From positions 8,618,001-8,682,000 of the forward strand of contig NC_053181.1 in the NCBI RefSeq assembly GCF_905163445.1: 64,000 nt of DNA. The letters run 5' to 3'. The notes under the pieces are model-generated. The model saw only the letters and a program-made list of their open reading frames with translations, had not been told where the DNA came from and searched no databases. The stretch is from Pararge aegeria. Its lineage: Eukaryota; Arthropoda; Insecta; Lepidoptera; Nymphalidae. This document shows positions 25,901 through 34,242 of this stretch, in pieces. Numbering within the stretch: position 1 is the stretch's first letter; the number at the start of each line of letters is the position of its first letter. The position numbers and the translations under genes were made by a program.

Positions 25901-28900
25901 TAATTTAAAGTCGCGGGATTGAACCCGGGACCTCTCACTAAAAGTCACAGAGATTAGCGATGCGCCAGGGATGAATAAATATTATTAAAACAGCTATTAA
26001 TTCCATTAGTTTGTGACTTTATTATAAGTACTTAATATTATTATCTGCTACTTATCACGAGAATTGCTCCTTGCAGGATTTTATGCGTACATAAATCTTG
26101 TATAAATAATATCTTAATTGCTCATAAACTAAGTGAGATAGACTGAGCACAATTATTATTACCTAGGTATTCTTGTTGTATTATGCACATAATATATAGT
26201 TTAGGGTTCATTAACATCGGAAATAACTGACCGAGCGATGCACTTTGTCCGTCTGAGTAGGTTCAAACCTTCTTAATAATGAAATAACTTTTAAATAACA
26301 GTACCTTCAAATTTCAAATTAAACGTAATTAAAATAATATTTGGAGGGGCTCTAATACCTACGAATAATAAAGAGTACACAAATGTTTAAAGGCGAGGCT
26401 AGTTACCTTGCCAGCAAAGACATGCCGCCAAGAAATGTAGCGTTCCAGTACAACGCCAATGTAGAAACCATAGGGGTATTAAATAAAACAAACAACGCCT
26501 CTAACATGTTAGCCCGCTACTGTTTTAGACGGTATCAAGTTTCTGGTGAGATTTCTTTCAAGGGCTTCCGGGATTTAAAAAAAAAACTTTTGAGGTAGGT
26601 AACCACTTTCTAAATAGGTACAGCTTATACCATTTTTTTTTAAAGCACTAGACTGCGAGAGCATATACCTACTCGTACCAATAAGGATGGAAGCAAGCAA
26701 AAAAGTTTGTGAACGGTGATATTTAGAAAGCAGGTTATGTATCTACATATGCTTTAAATTGTCAGTTTAGGAGATTCATATGATCTGTTTTGTTTTAGCT
26801 CGTATGTGGATGGGTTGTGCAATATTCTGTCGGCGCGCGGCGGGCGGAGGTTTCTACGCGCCCCGAGTCGAACTCAACGACGTGGGTTTGGACCCCTACT
26901 TCCCCGACGGCACGTGGTGTCATCACGACGGTTCCAGTCATTACTACTGCTTGCAACATCACTGTTTACCTGAGGTACTTTACCCAATTACAGTGATGAC
27001 AGTCGCAGACGCAGTCATAATTCGGAATTCCTTATTTTTTATGAATTAAGACGAAGGCTGAAAAAATGCCGTCGTGCTGAGCATGTCTTCCGCCGTAGAG
27101 TGTTATAGGGACAGATTAAGCTCAAACCGATTTAAGCTATAAAAATTTGACGGTATCCAAAATTTGAAAATTGTAAGAAAAATACGTCTACTTAGGTTAG
27201 GTTTTTGAAGATAAAAAAAGTTATAGCAACATGTTAGTATACACTACGGTTTGATTTTAGGATAAAAAAATTATTGCTCTAGAGGCATTATTCAGGGACA
27301 AAGTAGGGGAATACATTTTTACAGAGAATCCTGCCTATAATTTCCTCTTAAGCCTTGTTTAGAAGAAGAAGGTCTGATGGGAGGCTTGGGAGGTCGGACA
27401 TGGCTAGGCGCCTCCCTACCGAGAACGATATGATTTTCCTTAACGTGATAGGACAGAAATATCTGGATACTTTTAATTGCCTTTCTCACATCCCTAATGA
27501 GCAGCAGAGTTATTATTTATTGACAAGTTGTTGCGGTAAACCAAGTAGTCTATCATAATCTTCCTTAGAATTATAATACTCAATTCTTTAAACACTAGAT
27601 ACATTCATAACAATGAAGACGTTGTTAATTAAATAATAATGTACAAACTATTTATCTATATAACTTCCATAAGCCATCAAATATTAAAAGTTATTCGAAG
27701 ACTATCGCAAGAGTCAAGATCCGCGTAAGGTGATTAGATGGATGTAACTGTTAAATTATTTGGGAAATTCCCAAATATAATAAAAAATTCCAAAATAATT
27801 TGACAGTTAGGTACCATCCTTACTTTAGACGGCCGATTGGCGCAGTGGGCAGTGCTTTCTGAGTCCAAAGCTATGCGGTCGATTTCCACATGAATGTTTT
27901 CAATGTCTGGGTGTTTATTTGCGTGTTATAAGTATTTATGTATTTAGTATTTATAAATATTTATCAGTCATCTTGATACCCATAAATAAGCTTACTTTGG
28001 GGCTAGATGGCGAAGTGTGAATTATGCGTAATATATTTATATATTATACTCATCGTTAATTGTCATTATTTTATATGGAGATGACAGGGTTGCAACCACT
28101 TGAGCGCACAGTGAGCTCAGCTAACTCGAGTGATCTAGCAGCGAGATGCATCAGACGCCGTATAAACAACAGACGTTTCTTTATCAATAAGATATATTTA
28201 GAAATGAAAAGGGGAAAAACACAGTCATCCGCTTGTATCTGTCTATCTTACGTTTGTCCGATGTGGCCGACTCGTTACATTTTCTGGAAATGCGTTCTGG
28301 GCAATTTTTTACTCCTTACAGTTTTCTGTGCCATTTAATTTTATAAGGCTTGCAGCGATATGCGATCACTGTACAGAAGTTTTAATGTAATCATCATCCT
28401 CAGTATAATAGTATCCCACTTCTGGGTGCAGCACACTTTTCTTAATAGGATAGAAGGATTTTGAGCTTTAAATTCATTAAAAACTGATTTTTACCATCGT
28501 AGTCATAATAATATGCTTTAAGGCATACGAGGGTACGCAATGTTAAATTCTTAAGAATTTTCTTAAATAAATACCTTAAACGCCGGGAATCGACACCAAA
28601 CCTCTTAATCCGTAGGCAAACTATCTAACTTATAGATCAACGAAGCAATCAGTTGGTGTAAAAATTTGCTCGGCGTCAAATGTAATATGTACGTCACAAA
28701 CAGCTAGATAACAGAAGGATCGGGCAGATCCTATTGTTTGTCAATAGCGTTGCGTCATCTCACGTGCTTTCTTTAATCATAATAGGGCCATAAAACATTA
28801 GAATGTTGTGTGGAAACGCCTTAACGCACGTCCACGTATTATATAATATATCTTCGGTGGAGATGTTTAATCTCCATTTAAATGAAAACACTAGGTTTTA

Positions 28901-31900
28901 GCAGTATAAACCCCTGTGTTTTGCTTTCTGATTCGCTGACATTAAATCACACATTATTATTTAGGCAAACAATTATTATATACTTAAGCAGTTATAGCCT
29001 TGTGATTAGAGTTTCCGTCTACCTTTTAAGGGACCGACTTCTATTCCTGACCCCTAAATTTTGCGAAATTAATGTGTTTTTTATTCAAGCGAGTTTAATA
29101 TCACTTGCTTTATCGGTGAAGCCGCAGCAGCATTCAGAAAATACAGGACCCTCATTCGGGCTTTATTGCATGCAGTGCATTGTGTCCAAAAACAGCGAAA
29201 ACGCCCCGCTCACATCTCACTTCACATGGAATGTTGCTAGGTAACAATCTTTTCCCCTTTTCCCATTTTATGGTGAAGGATTAGAATATTACAGTTAAAT
29301 AATTACTGTCAACTGCTAAATGGAAATAAGTTACTAACCACAGTGACACAGAGAAACACTACTAAAGTAGAGTGGTTAATGATGTTTCAATATGTCTTCT
29401 ACACGGTTTCTGTATGTTCTTAATTTTGTGGGTGAAGAAAAATATTGTGAGGCAACCTGCATGCCTGAGACTTCCTCATAGTATAGATTTTTTTTTAATT
29501 AAAAAAATGGAAATTAATTAATTAAGCGTAGGCTTTTTATAACTCTTACAATGCGTATCCTCAAGTTTTTTATAACTCGTACTGGAGATTTTCTTCATTT
29601 GATATCATCTGCATACCCTGTGCATACCCTCTATGCACGCCACTGGGAATAAGTAGAGGATTTTTCCATTTTATAGCATTTTCCAGCTTTATGCCTACCC
29701 TGGTCAATAATCTTGTGCACGCCACTGCCGATAATAGGCTGATAATAAATGAATACATTTATTTACTGTAAGGCTTATTTATTAGTATTTAGTAGTACAA
29801 CTTAAACGACTAAGTATGCTAGTATACATTTATTTTAATTTTAATTAAAAGAATGGACAGCGAGTCGAACGTTCCCGCTAAAATATTTAAGATACTGTTT
29901 GAGCTTGACCGCGGTCTTGTCTGGAGGGATGATGATGATGATGATAGTATTCCTAACCCTTTAATTGCCCGCATTAGAGCAATGTGGAGGGTTTTGGCTC
30001 TAAATCCTTTAAATTTAATAATCTATGAAGTAGGCAAAGGCTTGCATACGAAAAGTACCTACTAGAAATATTTAACTTTTTTAATTACACAAAAATATTT
30101 TGCATCGGTGCAGTGTGAACATAGCTTAATTTAAGTATGATAACGGCACATTCAGCATAGTAGTCGTAATTGTTTGAACAACAAACAGCGCCTTAATGAT
30201 TTTCCGTGCGTCATTGTCTTTGGATATATTTTGCCAATATACTTAGAGGTATACACCGACAACATTTTAACGGCTACTTAGTCAAAACTTATCAGGAAGT
30301 TTAAATTAGGTCCTGATAAATGTTTGCTTTTTTAACAACTTTTTAGGGTTCCTTATCGCATGATTTAACTACGAACGATTAGTGACTATGCGTTATATCT
30401 CTTCTAAAACATAAAATTGTAATGCCACATTGTTTCAAGTAACAAAACTTCTCCGAAACTGCTTGACCGATTCATATGACATTTTGTCTGTGTATTCAGT
30501 GGGTCTGAGAATAGCACCCTAATTTTATTTATGATCTAGCATCCCATAATTATCGGCTAGCATTATGTAAATTAGATATTATGTATCACGTGTAAAATAT
30601 TTTGAAAATGTAGCACTACTTGTTAGTTTTTATAGTTATAATTGACGGACGACGCAGATGATCCCAAAACACATCGCTTATAAACAGAGCAATACTTCGC
30701 AGGGCATGCAAGAAACACGTTCTACAAAGTGCCGCACTGTGTACATACCCCTGGGGCGTACACATAAAACTATCATAAATAATCCTATGTTATAGTAAAA
30801 TAGTGTTTCTTTATTAGAATCCAATGCAAAATATTTTGTACCAAGACCTTTTCTAATCTTAAGGTAGGTACTGTAAATTACAACGTTACGTTACGAGGTT
30901 CAGGTTATATTCCGTGTCGCGTAAAAACAGTTTTCTATCATGGTTTACTATGTAGTTCTAGCCCGAAGTTAGGAACCTGGTAAAGGAGTAAGTTACTGAA
31001 ATTTCAGATATAGTTTCAGCATAGCCGCGACAGACATAATAAATCTATGAGGAATCCTTGGTATGCTACCCTAAAAGGTTCCGTACTTCTGCACATATCT
31101 TGCCTCTTATGAATAAACAGGGTCTCTAAGGTACTTAGTGGTGAACGACCTACAGGCATTGTTTAAGTTTATCGCTTCTGATTTTCCCTATTTGAACATT
31201 AAAGAAGCTAAGTGCGAGTCGACTCGCGCTTCAACAGTTCTGTACCTAGGAGAGAAAGCTAAATAGTAAAGGTATCTATTTTAAAAAGTTTTTTTTAAAT
31301 AAATGTTATCATTAAAATTCAACATAACTGAAAAATTTGTTGTAACTACATTACTAAATTTGTTCGATAAACGGCCACTGTCAAACATCTTAAGGAATTA
31401 TAGTAGTTTCGTTTTATTTTTCTGCTAAAAATAAAATCTATCAATTCAATTTTTTAGAGATTTAATGCTTTCTTTGGTTAAGGTTTCATAGCTATTTTCA
31501 TTTATACATAGAATCTTTTCACTCTTAATAATGCGTGTTACAATAAACTTTATGTAAAAATATAATAAAAATGTATTATTGTCGTAAAGTTTTAACTATT
31601 CCAAAATCGAATACGATTACATTAGGAGTATCTAAAACTTTTTAACAGAAAAAAACACCGATTTCGTAATTAAATGTTAACTACGACTATAAAGCAAAAA
31701 ATAACTATTTTCTTCAACATTTTTATGTCGGTGCCAAGTAAATGTAGAAAAATATTACGTACCTACTCTAATACGTAATATTGCGTACTACGTACGTAAA
31801 ATTAAAACTTAATTAACTTTTTAGGTGTAAAACATCGACGAATTGAGAACCTCATCCTTTTGGAACTTGGTTAAAAACTAAAACCGGAGTTATGTCTTGT

Positions 31901-34119
31901 GTCGGACGGGCTAACGACGCGACGCGACGTCGCACTAAAATGTTTCATTTTACCATTTTGATACGGATCGCTAAAATGTTTTAAATGCATGGGGCGTTGG
32001 TGAACGACCCTCAAGAGTGCAATGGATTTGGCACTTTTCAGTTTCGTAATTTGAATAGGTATGTCAGTAAGAAAATAAATCCTTCGTTCGTTGATACATT
32101 TAAGATTCTACATTTTGTTTATATTATTGCACGCTTTGTACCCTAAATCATTGGATTTATTTGCAATCTTTGAATTCCTTTTCGTGTATCGAGACAATTG
32201 TTTCAAAGTGACATGACCCAATGTAAATATCTTAAGTATTACTGATTTTTATATTAAAACATTACAACAAGAAATCTATGTGGTTCAATTTGATCTTTAA
32301 GTGAAATTTAAATAACTTCCATTTTGCTCTGACGCTGCAGTGTTTCGATACTCAAAAACGATAAGATCCCAAACTTACAAATCATTATGCTTAGTGTACT
32401 AAGCGTGTTAATATAATCACTGTTGCACCTTAAGTACTTACGTAATGTAACAAATGCATTTCCGCTGGACATACTTAGGGCCTAATGGCTCAATAATTAT
32501 GCATTGTTTGCTTCAATGCATCCATATACCCAGCACTGGTTGTTTACTTTATCTTAGTAGGATAACCGCTGGCGCTGGCTAACAATAGCGGAAGTGAACA
32601 AGGACACTGAAAGATCGTGTTATTGCGGTTTTTACTGAGTACTTGCCGAGGTACGTCAGTTTACATTCAATAATTAAAACCTCTATTACTAAGTAACTTT
32701 ATCACTTGACACGAATTCATCTGCCTCTAAACCTCTGAACCTACCAACAACATTTTATAATTATAATTCTGGTACGTTTGCGTTCTGAAACGTTGACGTT
32801 TCCAAAGTGCTTATAAATTCGGCCCACCTACTTGAAATAAATGAATATTAAATTTTAAATTTTTAATAGATCATCTCATTTTGTAATTAAACAAATATTT
32901 TGCATTTTACATTATAATTTGGCAAATAACTTCTAGTTTCAATTCTAGTTGCTTATACAGTTTTTAAATTGCATTAGTTAATCGACATGGAGGAATGAGG
33001 TTTCTGGATTTGTAGGGGTGAATTTGCATAGTAATTTTGTCCGTCTGAGATAAATGCTTTTTAACCCGAATACCTACAAATTAACTTGCTTGTGAATGAA
33101 CTTTTTGAACTGAGCGAGATAGAATCTTAAGTTAATACGTCGATTAATAGCGCTAAAAAATATTATACCAACACACACACACACGATTTTTTGACTACTT
33201 TCACTTGTTTAGTGCGACCGTTTATTTTAATATCTCTTGACATAAATTACGCGATTTTATTGTGGTAGCATTGTAGTCTGTCTTCACAAGTATTTTTATA
33301 ACAGCAACTAAAAGCGCATTTGTATATATTTAAATGTCACTGTTTTAATCTTAATATAAATCGAAAAATTATTTCTTAAAATAATGCCAACTTTTTGGTA
33401 CACGCATCTCCTTGAAGGAACGCAACGAAGTACCTACTGGCTTCAATGTTTCAAATGGCTTGGTGAATATAAAAAAATCTCACCTGGTAGTACCTAAGTG
33501 ATGATACTAGTCTAGATAGTAGAGGGCTAACACTAATATCCATAATCGGTTGCTACGCTAAATCCTAAGTGATTTACACACGTCTTTGACGGTAGGGTGG
33601 TGACTAGCCATTACCGAAGCCTCCCACCAGACCAAAGAAAATTCTGAATCTGTGGGAATCGAACCCGGGACCTCCAATTTAAAACCAGTTCTCGCTGCTG
33701 CGCCAATCGTCCAAACGAACGATGATTATTGTAGTTAGGTAGGTACATGGTGCATGTGCAAACGTTTCCTAGAATCGACTTGAAATTCGCCATAAGAATA
33801 GATTGTCTGTGTATTGTGACTTTAATGCATGATTTTTGAGTTAACGCCAATTATTTATTCTTTTGAATAGAATTTCAAGATGTCACCGCAGTTCCACATC
33901 TGGGATCTACCAAGCGAAGACTTTGGAGGCGCATTTAACGCGCGGGCCAGGGCAGCTCCTGATGACTCGGCAGTCGCTCTTCGTGCTTATCTCTCCTTAG
34001 ACAACGCTGGCTTACCCTTCGCCCGTGCTGTGGGACCGCCTCATATACCAGATGAGCCTGAGAGCAACTGGGAAGTCCTTGACTACGTCGAGATCACGAG
34101 GAACAAAACTTCAAGTTAA
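7853..34119 (+). CDS. Secreted ADAMTS-like zinc metalloprotease, complete 13-exon gene, 774 aa
   Basis: An extracellular metalloprotease of the reprolysin (M12B) ADAMTS group, which cleaves matrix or surface proteins; the substrate is unknown. Exons: 7853-7927, 17656-17834, 18158-18329, 19091-19417, 20070-20278, 20763-20954, 21821-21949, 22434-22548, 22920-23075, 24000-24221, 24922-25045, 26799-26974 and 33871-34119. Their 2325 nt keep one frame through twelve GT-AG introns. Domains: signal peptide 1-22, propeptide to a furin-like RRPR at about 200-203, catalytic domain about 213-430 with H380-E381-H384-G387-H390-D391 and Met-turn M404, disintegrin-like to about 525, TSP1 from W546, cysteine-rich 593-692, then a Cys-free acidic tail. 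There is only one TSP1 repeat and no PLAC domain, so it is shorter than most vertebrate ADAMTS. It may be an orthologue of the insect ADAMTS/stall group, but that was not verified. Confidence 0.93.
8023..8200 (+). mobile_element. SINE-2 copy (tRNA-derived)
   Basis: Starts GACGACCGATTAGTGCTGTG with a tRNA-like A-box area and a degenerate GGTTTGATTTC B box. It continues with the CAGTGTCTAGGTGTTTTCAG and TATAAGTACTTATGT segments shared with the copies at 27827, 38591 and 48360. Confidence 0.7.
9025..9084. repeat. Perfect 28-bp inverted repeat with 4-nt loop
   Basis: Bases 9025-9052 and 9057-9084 are exact reverse complements around CTAA; the arms begin CATAGACCACCC. It is inside protease intron 1. 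No direct repeats flank it, so it is not obviously an intact transposon. Confidence 0.95.
9945..10135 (+). mobile_element. SINE-1 copy, truncated at the 3' end
   Basis: Contains a B-box-like GTTCGAATCCCA, then CAATTAAAATATCACTT, the GAGGAAACCTGCATGCCT block and AGTCCACCAATCCGCAC. It stops after GGCCTTAACCCG, without the ATGGGTTGAT end. Confidence 0.8.
12240..12560. other. GC-rich block of unknown origin in intron 1
   Basis: About 320 bp with far higher GC than its surroundings and open frames of 74-136 codons on the plus strand. None of the translations resembles a known domain, and the frames disagree with one another. It could be a fragment of a mobile element or a CpG-rich regulatory block. 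It is not part of the protease coding sequence. Confidence 0.4.
12700..13013 (-). mobile_element. Near full-length SINE-1 copy
   Basis: Read leftwards it has a tRNA-like head (TAGCCTAGTGGTTAGGAGCT as A box, GTTCGAATCCC as B box), the GTTATGTGCGTTTTAAG block, the GAGGAAACCTGCATGCCTG core, the CCGTTCTCATTATGGGAGG segment, and a GATGATGATGACGATG tail. This is the best reference copy of the family in the window. Confidence 0.9.
13560..13860 (+). mobile_element. tRNA-headed SINE of a further family
   Basis: A head with CGTGGTTAGAATTTTCGAC and the B-box-like AGGTTCGATTCTCC is followed by GTTGGAATTTCCTGTAAAAC, AAAGTCCGCCAACGG and a tail near 13850. Only one copy was recognised here, so the family assignment is tentative. 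Confidence 0.6.
16386..16612 (+). mobile_element. 5'-truncated non-LTR retrotransposon: C-terminal RT-tail fragment with poly(A)
   Basis: One frame reads HSTFLIRAAKMWNALPVT, then FPATYNLSTFKARVNRLF and a stop at GKRAPT. This is the conserved RxWNxLP ... FKxRVNR end found at the C-terminus of jockey/CR1-like reverse transcriptases. A short 3' UTR and a 17-18 A tract (about 16594-16612) follow. It is a dead-on-arrival insertion. Confidence 0.85.
16750..17030. repeat. Dispersed repeat fragments
   Basis: Contains the ATTGAGAACCTCCTCCTTTT motif also seen at 31845. Around 16925-16975 there is an ACTAATATTGTAAATGCGA block that recurs at 25150 and, reversed, near 58630 and 62525. These are common lepidopteran interspersed sequences of unclear parentage. 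Confidence 0.5.
17656..17834 (+). CDS. ADAMTS-like exon 2: propeptide start
   Basis: Follows a TTTTTAG acceptor and ends in phase 2 at GTAAGT. It encodes about 60 residues, beginning EILPFHGWW, with a Ser/Thr/acidic stretch and the start of the M12B propeptide (VVPLAYSFNAFGR). It is distinctly GC-richer than the flanking intron, as expected for coding DNA here. Confidence 0.9.
18158..18329 (+). CDS. ADAMTS-like exon 3: propeptide core
   Basis: Acceptor TTAACAG and donor GTGAGT; ends in phase 0. It encodes the diagnostic M12B propeptide segment (FDLQLIPNRRLVSP, then FRVWSDHG) and the Cys-containing CHFLHSGPEAVAAFSACKD stretch. Confidence 0.93.
18837..18981. mobile_element. hAT-type MITE with 8-bp target duplication
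   Basis: A 145-bp copy in protease intron 3. The right end reads AGTGCACGCCACTC and the left end is degenerate (CGAGGCATGCAC). It is flanked by GTAATAAG at 18829-18836 and 18982-18989. It is the most diverged of the four copies with intact duplications, so probably the oldest. Confidence 0.85.
19091..19417 (+). CDS. ADAMTS-like exon 4: end of propeptide, furin site, catalytic domain start
   Basis: Follows TTGTTTCAG; ends in phase 0 after AYING at a GTTAGT donor. It encodes the propeptide end (TTYEVRPLTSK), a basic HKARRPR segment fitting R-X-X-R proprotein cleavage, and the first strand and helix of the protease domain (YTIEIALFLDEAAYKLF). The frame stays open past the donor to 19531, but only splicing gives the family sequence VQALFHHSSLG next. 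Confidence 0.92.
20070..20278 (+). CDS. ADAMTS-like exon 5: catalytic domain
   Basis: Acceptor TACCTGCAG, donor GG|GTATGT, phase 2. It encodes VQALFHHSSLGTRVQLSLVR and the LLDSFCAYQRSLN and DPEHWDMALLLSG segments. The last matches the H-x-D-x-A-x-L-L-x-G block preceding the active site in ADAMTS proteases. Confidence 0.93.
20763..20954 (+). CDS. ADAMTS-like exon 6: zinc-binding HEIGH
   Basis: Acceptor TTATTTCAG; ends in phase 2. It encodes NGVTMGLAPVGGVC, the Cys-loop and AGFTSVYILAHEIGH, which supplies the first two zinc-ligand His and the catalytic Glu. The codon for the next Asn is split by the intron. The donor is a weak AA|GTCGGT, but only this site rebuilds HEIGHNLGMHHD. Confidence 0.93.
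21294..21600 (+). mobile_element. SINE-1 copy, near full length
   Basis: Head ATAGCTCAGTGGTTAGGGCT (A box) and TTTCGATCCCCGGCACG (B box), then the GAGGAAACCTGCATGCCTC core, and a TTATGATGATTATGATGAT end. It lies in intron 6, 220 bp before exon 7. Confidence 0.85.
21603..21638. repeat. Short hairpin
   Basis: Arms 21603-21618 and 21623-21638 are reverse complements except for one mismatch, around a CGTA loop. It sits directly after the SINE-1 tail in intron 6. Confidence 0.85.
21821..21949 (+). CDS. ADAMTS-like exon 7: third zinc ligand and Met-turn
   Basis: Acceptor CTCTTTTCAG, donor CA|GTAAGT, phase 2. It encodes LGMHHDGTGNSCARDG, which gives the third His ligand and following Asp, then the Met-turn GFIMSPS and WSHCSARIVADL. 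All catalytic residues are intact. Confidence 0.93.
22434..22548 (+). CDS. ADAMTS-like exon 8: disintegrin-like region, first part
   Basis: Acceptor TGCTTTCAG, donor GAG|GTTGGT, phase 0. It encodes WATCLFDGGDDLD and FGDTPGIIWGAKKQCE, matching the ADAMTS disintegrin-like CL-D ... G-x-x-Y/W-x-A-x-x-QC pattern. No RGD is present. Confidence 0.9.
22920..23075 (+). CDS. ADAMTS-like exon 9: disintegrin-like region, second part
   Basis: Acceptor TTTGCTTAAG, donor AAG|GTATAG, phase 0. It encodes ILLRDKDAAPAQ, CIQLACRSP and GPALPGTPCGKGK, which is the family's P-A-x-x-G-T-P-C-G block. Confidence 0.9.
23217..23251. repeat. Perfect 16-bp hairpin
   Basis: TAACCATTCCAGTCAT (23217-23232) and its exact reverse complement (23236-23251) flank AGA. 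Located in intron 9, 142 bp after exon 9. The distal arm's GGTTACAAATGGTTACAA context shows an extra short direct repeat. Confidence 0.9.
24000..24221 (+). CDS. ADAMTS-like exon 10: end of disintegrin-like region and TSP1 repeat
   Basis: Acceptor TTTTTAACAG, donor AAG|GTTTGT, phase 0. It completes KWCQGGDCV and then encodes the single thrombospondin type 1 repeat (WSEWTSDTCRSGC, SRGARERRRSCP, CDGSSYDVMLCDD). It has the usual tandem Trp for C-mannosylation and paired Cys. Confidence 0.92.
24578..24628. repeat. Perfect 23-bp hairpin
   Basis: Bases 24578-24600 and 24606-24628 are exact reverse complements around CCTTT. It lies in intron 10 and abuts the reversed SINE-1 copy at 24630. The arms are long enough for a stable RNA stem in the pre-mRNA. 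Confidence 0.95.
24630..24830 (-). mobile_element. SINE-1 copy, minus orientation
   Basis: Contains TAGGCCGTAGTCCACCACGC, AGTGCGGATTGGTTGACTCC, GCATGCAGGTTTCCTCACG and a degenerated head. An internal GCCTGAGAGTAGG duplication is present. An A-rich run at 24830 follows. Confidence 0.8.
24922..25045 (+). CDS. ADAMTS-like exon 11: cysteine-rich region start
   Basis: Acceptor CACATGCAG, donor A|GTAAGA, phase 1. It encodes VCGKKKRVGANEMAARKCTE and a Gly/Pro linker ending APHDP. It is GC-rich, and the joined frame is clean. Function is inferred from position only. Confidence 0.85.
26385..26590 (+). mobile_element. SINE-3 (Bm1-like) copy
   Basis: Shows GCCAGCAAAGACATGCCGCC, AGCGTTCCAGTACAACGCC, TGTAGAAACCATAGGGGT and GTTAGCCCGCTACTGTTTTA in the order expected for the Bm1-like lepidopteran SINE. 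It lies in intron 11; the overlapping 71-codon frame is therefore not a gene. Confidence 0.75.
26799..26974 (+). CDS. ADAMTS-like exon 12: cysteine-rich region
   Basis: Acceptor TTGTTTTAG, donor GAG|GTACTT, phase 0. It encodes MWMGCAIFCRR, LDPYFPDGTWCHHDG and YYCLQHHCLPE. The G-T-x-C ... YYC ... C spacing is typical of ADAMTS cysteine-rich modules. Confidence 0.9.
27740..27819. repeat. Imperfect long inverted repeat
   Basis: The stretch 27740-27769 (GGATGTAACTGTTAAATTAT...) pairs imperfectly with 27787-27819 (...ATAATTTGACAGTTAGGTAC). An AT-rich centre separates them. It may be a short palindromic element or a snap-back product. Confidence 0.6.
27827..28060 (+). mobile_element. SINE-2 copy
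   Basis: tRNA-like start GGCCGATTGGCGCAGTGGGC, degenerate B box GCGGTCGATTTCC, then TTCAATGTCTGGGTG, the TATCAGTCATCTTGATACCC block and TTTGGGGCTAGATGGCGA. It matches the copies at 38591 and (reversed) 48360. Confidence 0.85.
28983..29490 (+). mobile_element. SINE-1 copy split by an inserted TIR element
   Basis: The head (GCAGTTATAGCCTTGTGATT) and TATCACTTGCTTTATCGGTG lie left of 29122. The continuing GAAAAATATTGTGAGGCAAC and CTGCATGCCTGAGA lie right of 29430. The two halves join at the duplicated GGTGAAG. Confidence 0.8.
29122..29430. mobile_element. TIR element (family Q) inside SINE-1
   Basis: About 309 bp. The right end TGTATGTTCTTAATTTTGTG mirrors a degenerate left end (CCGCAGCAGCATTCAGAAAA). 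It is flanked by GGTGAAG at 29115-29121 and 29431-29437. A second copy at 55927-56819 shares the ends and internal blocks such as CCATTTTATGGT. Confidence 0.75.
29570..29727 (-). mobile_element. Reversed hAT-type MITE, two overlapping or nested fragments
   Basis: Two GCACGCCACTG ends occur, one ending at 29645 and one at 29727. Between them is the MITE body (CCATTTTATAGCATTTTCC and GCCTACCCTGG). One copy probably landed in another; no clear duplication survives. Confidence 0.6.
30645..30765 (+). repeat. Repeat-E copy
   Basis: Contains AAACAGAGCAATACTTCGCA, GGGCATGCAAGAAACACGTT and CTGGGGCGTA. These blocks recur at 42105, 49515 and 59750. It is an interspersed lepidopteran repeat without coding potential. 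Confidence 0.65.
33480..33712 (-). mobile_element. SINE-3 (Bm1-like) copy, minus orientation
   Basis: Reads leftwards from a tRNA-like head (GGGAATCGAACCCGGGACCT is the reversed B-box area) through AAGCCTCCCACCAGACCAAA to CTCACCTGGTAGTACCTAAG at the left. Confidence 0.8.
33871..34119 (+). CDS. ADAMTS-like exon 13: C-terminal tail and stop
   Basis: Acceptor TTTTGAATAG after a 6.9 kb intron. It encodes 82 residues starting NFKMSPQFHIWDLP and ending KTSS before TAA (34117-34119). The tail is acidic and Cys-free, with a VPPHIP-like Pro-rich patch. No PLAC or additional TSP1 domain follows. The exon is strongly GC-rich relative to its surroundings. Confidence 0.88.
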   Translation, partial: NFKMSPQFHIWDLPSEDFGGAFNARARAAPDDSAVALRAYLSLDNAGLPFARAVGPPHIPDEPESNWEVLDYVEITRNKTSS

Positions 34120-34236
34120 TTAACACCTGGACCGAGCATTTACGACCACTGAAATGTCAAAGATCATGGGACCAAGGTTTAAAAAGGGTATTTTTTCGTA
34201 TATTTTAAGGACAAGATTAAAAATAGCGATTGTTCG

Positions 34237-34242
34237 AATAAA
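34237..34242 (+). terminator. Polyadenylation signal AATAAA of the ADAMTS-like gene
   Basis: AATAAA lies 118 bp after the stop codon and is followed by TTTATAAATATTT-rich sequence. It is the first canonical hexamer downstream on this strand. Confidence 0.65.

Larger units (their letters stand above)
26975..33870 (+). other. ADAMTS-like intron 12 (6.9 kb)
   Basis: Holds a SINE-2 copy (27827-28060), a SINE-1 split by a TIR element (28983-29490), reversed hAT-MITE fragments (29570-29727), a repeat-E copy (30645-30765) and a SINE-3 copy (33480-33712). From 30.8 to 33.4 kb I see only AT-rich DNA with no recognisable feature apart from a short AC run near 33172. Confidence 0.6.
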
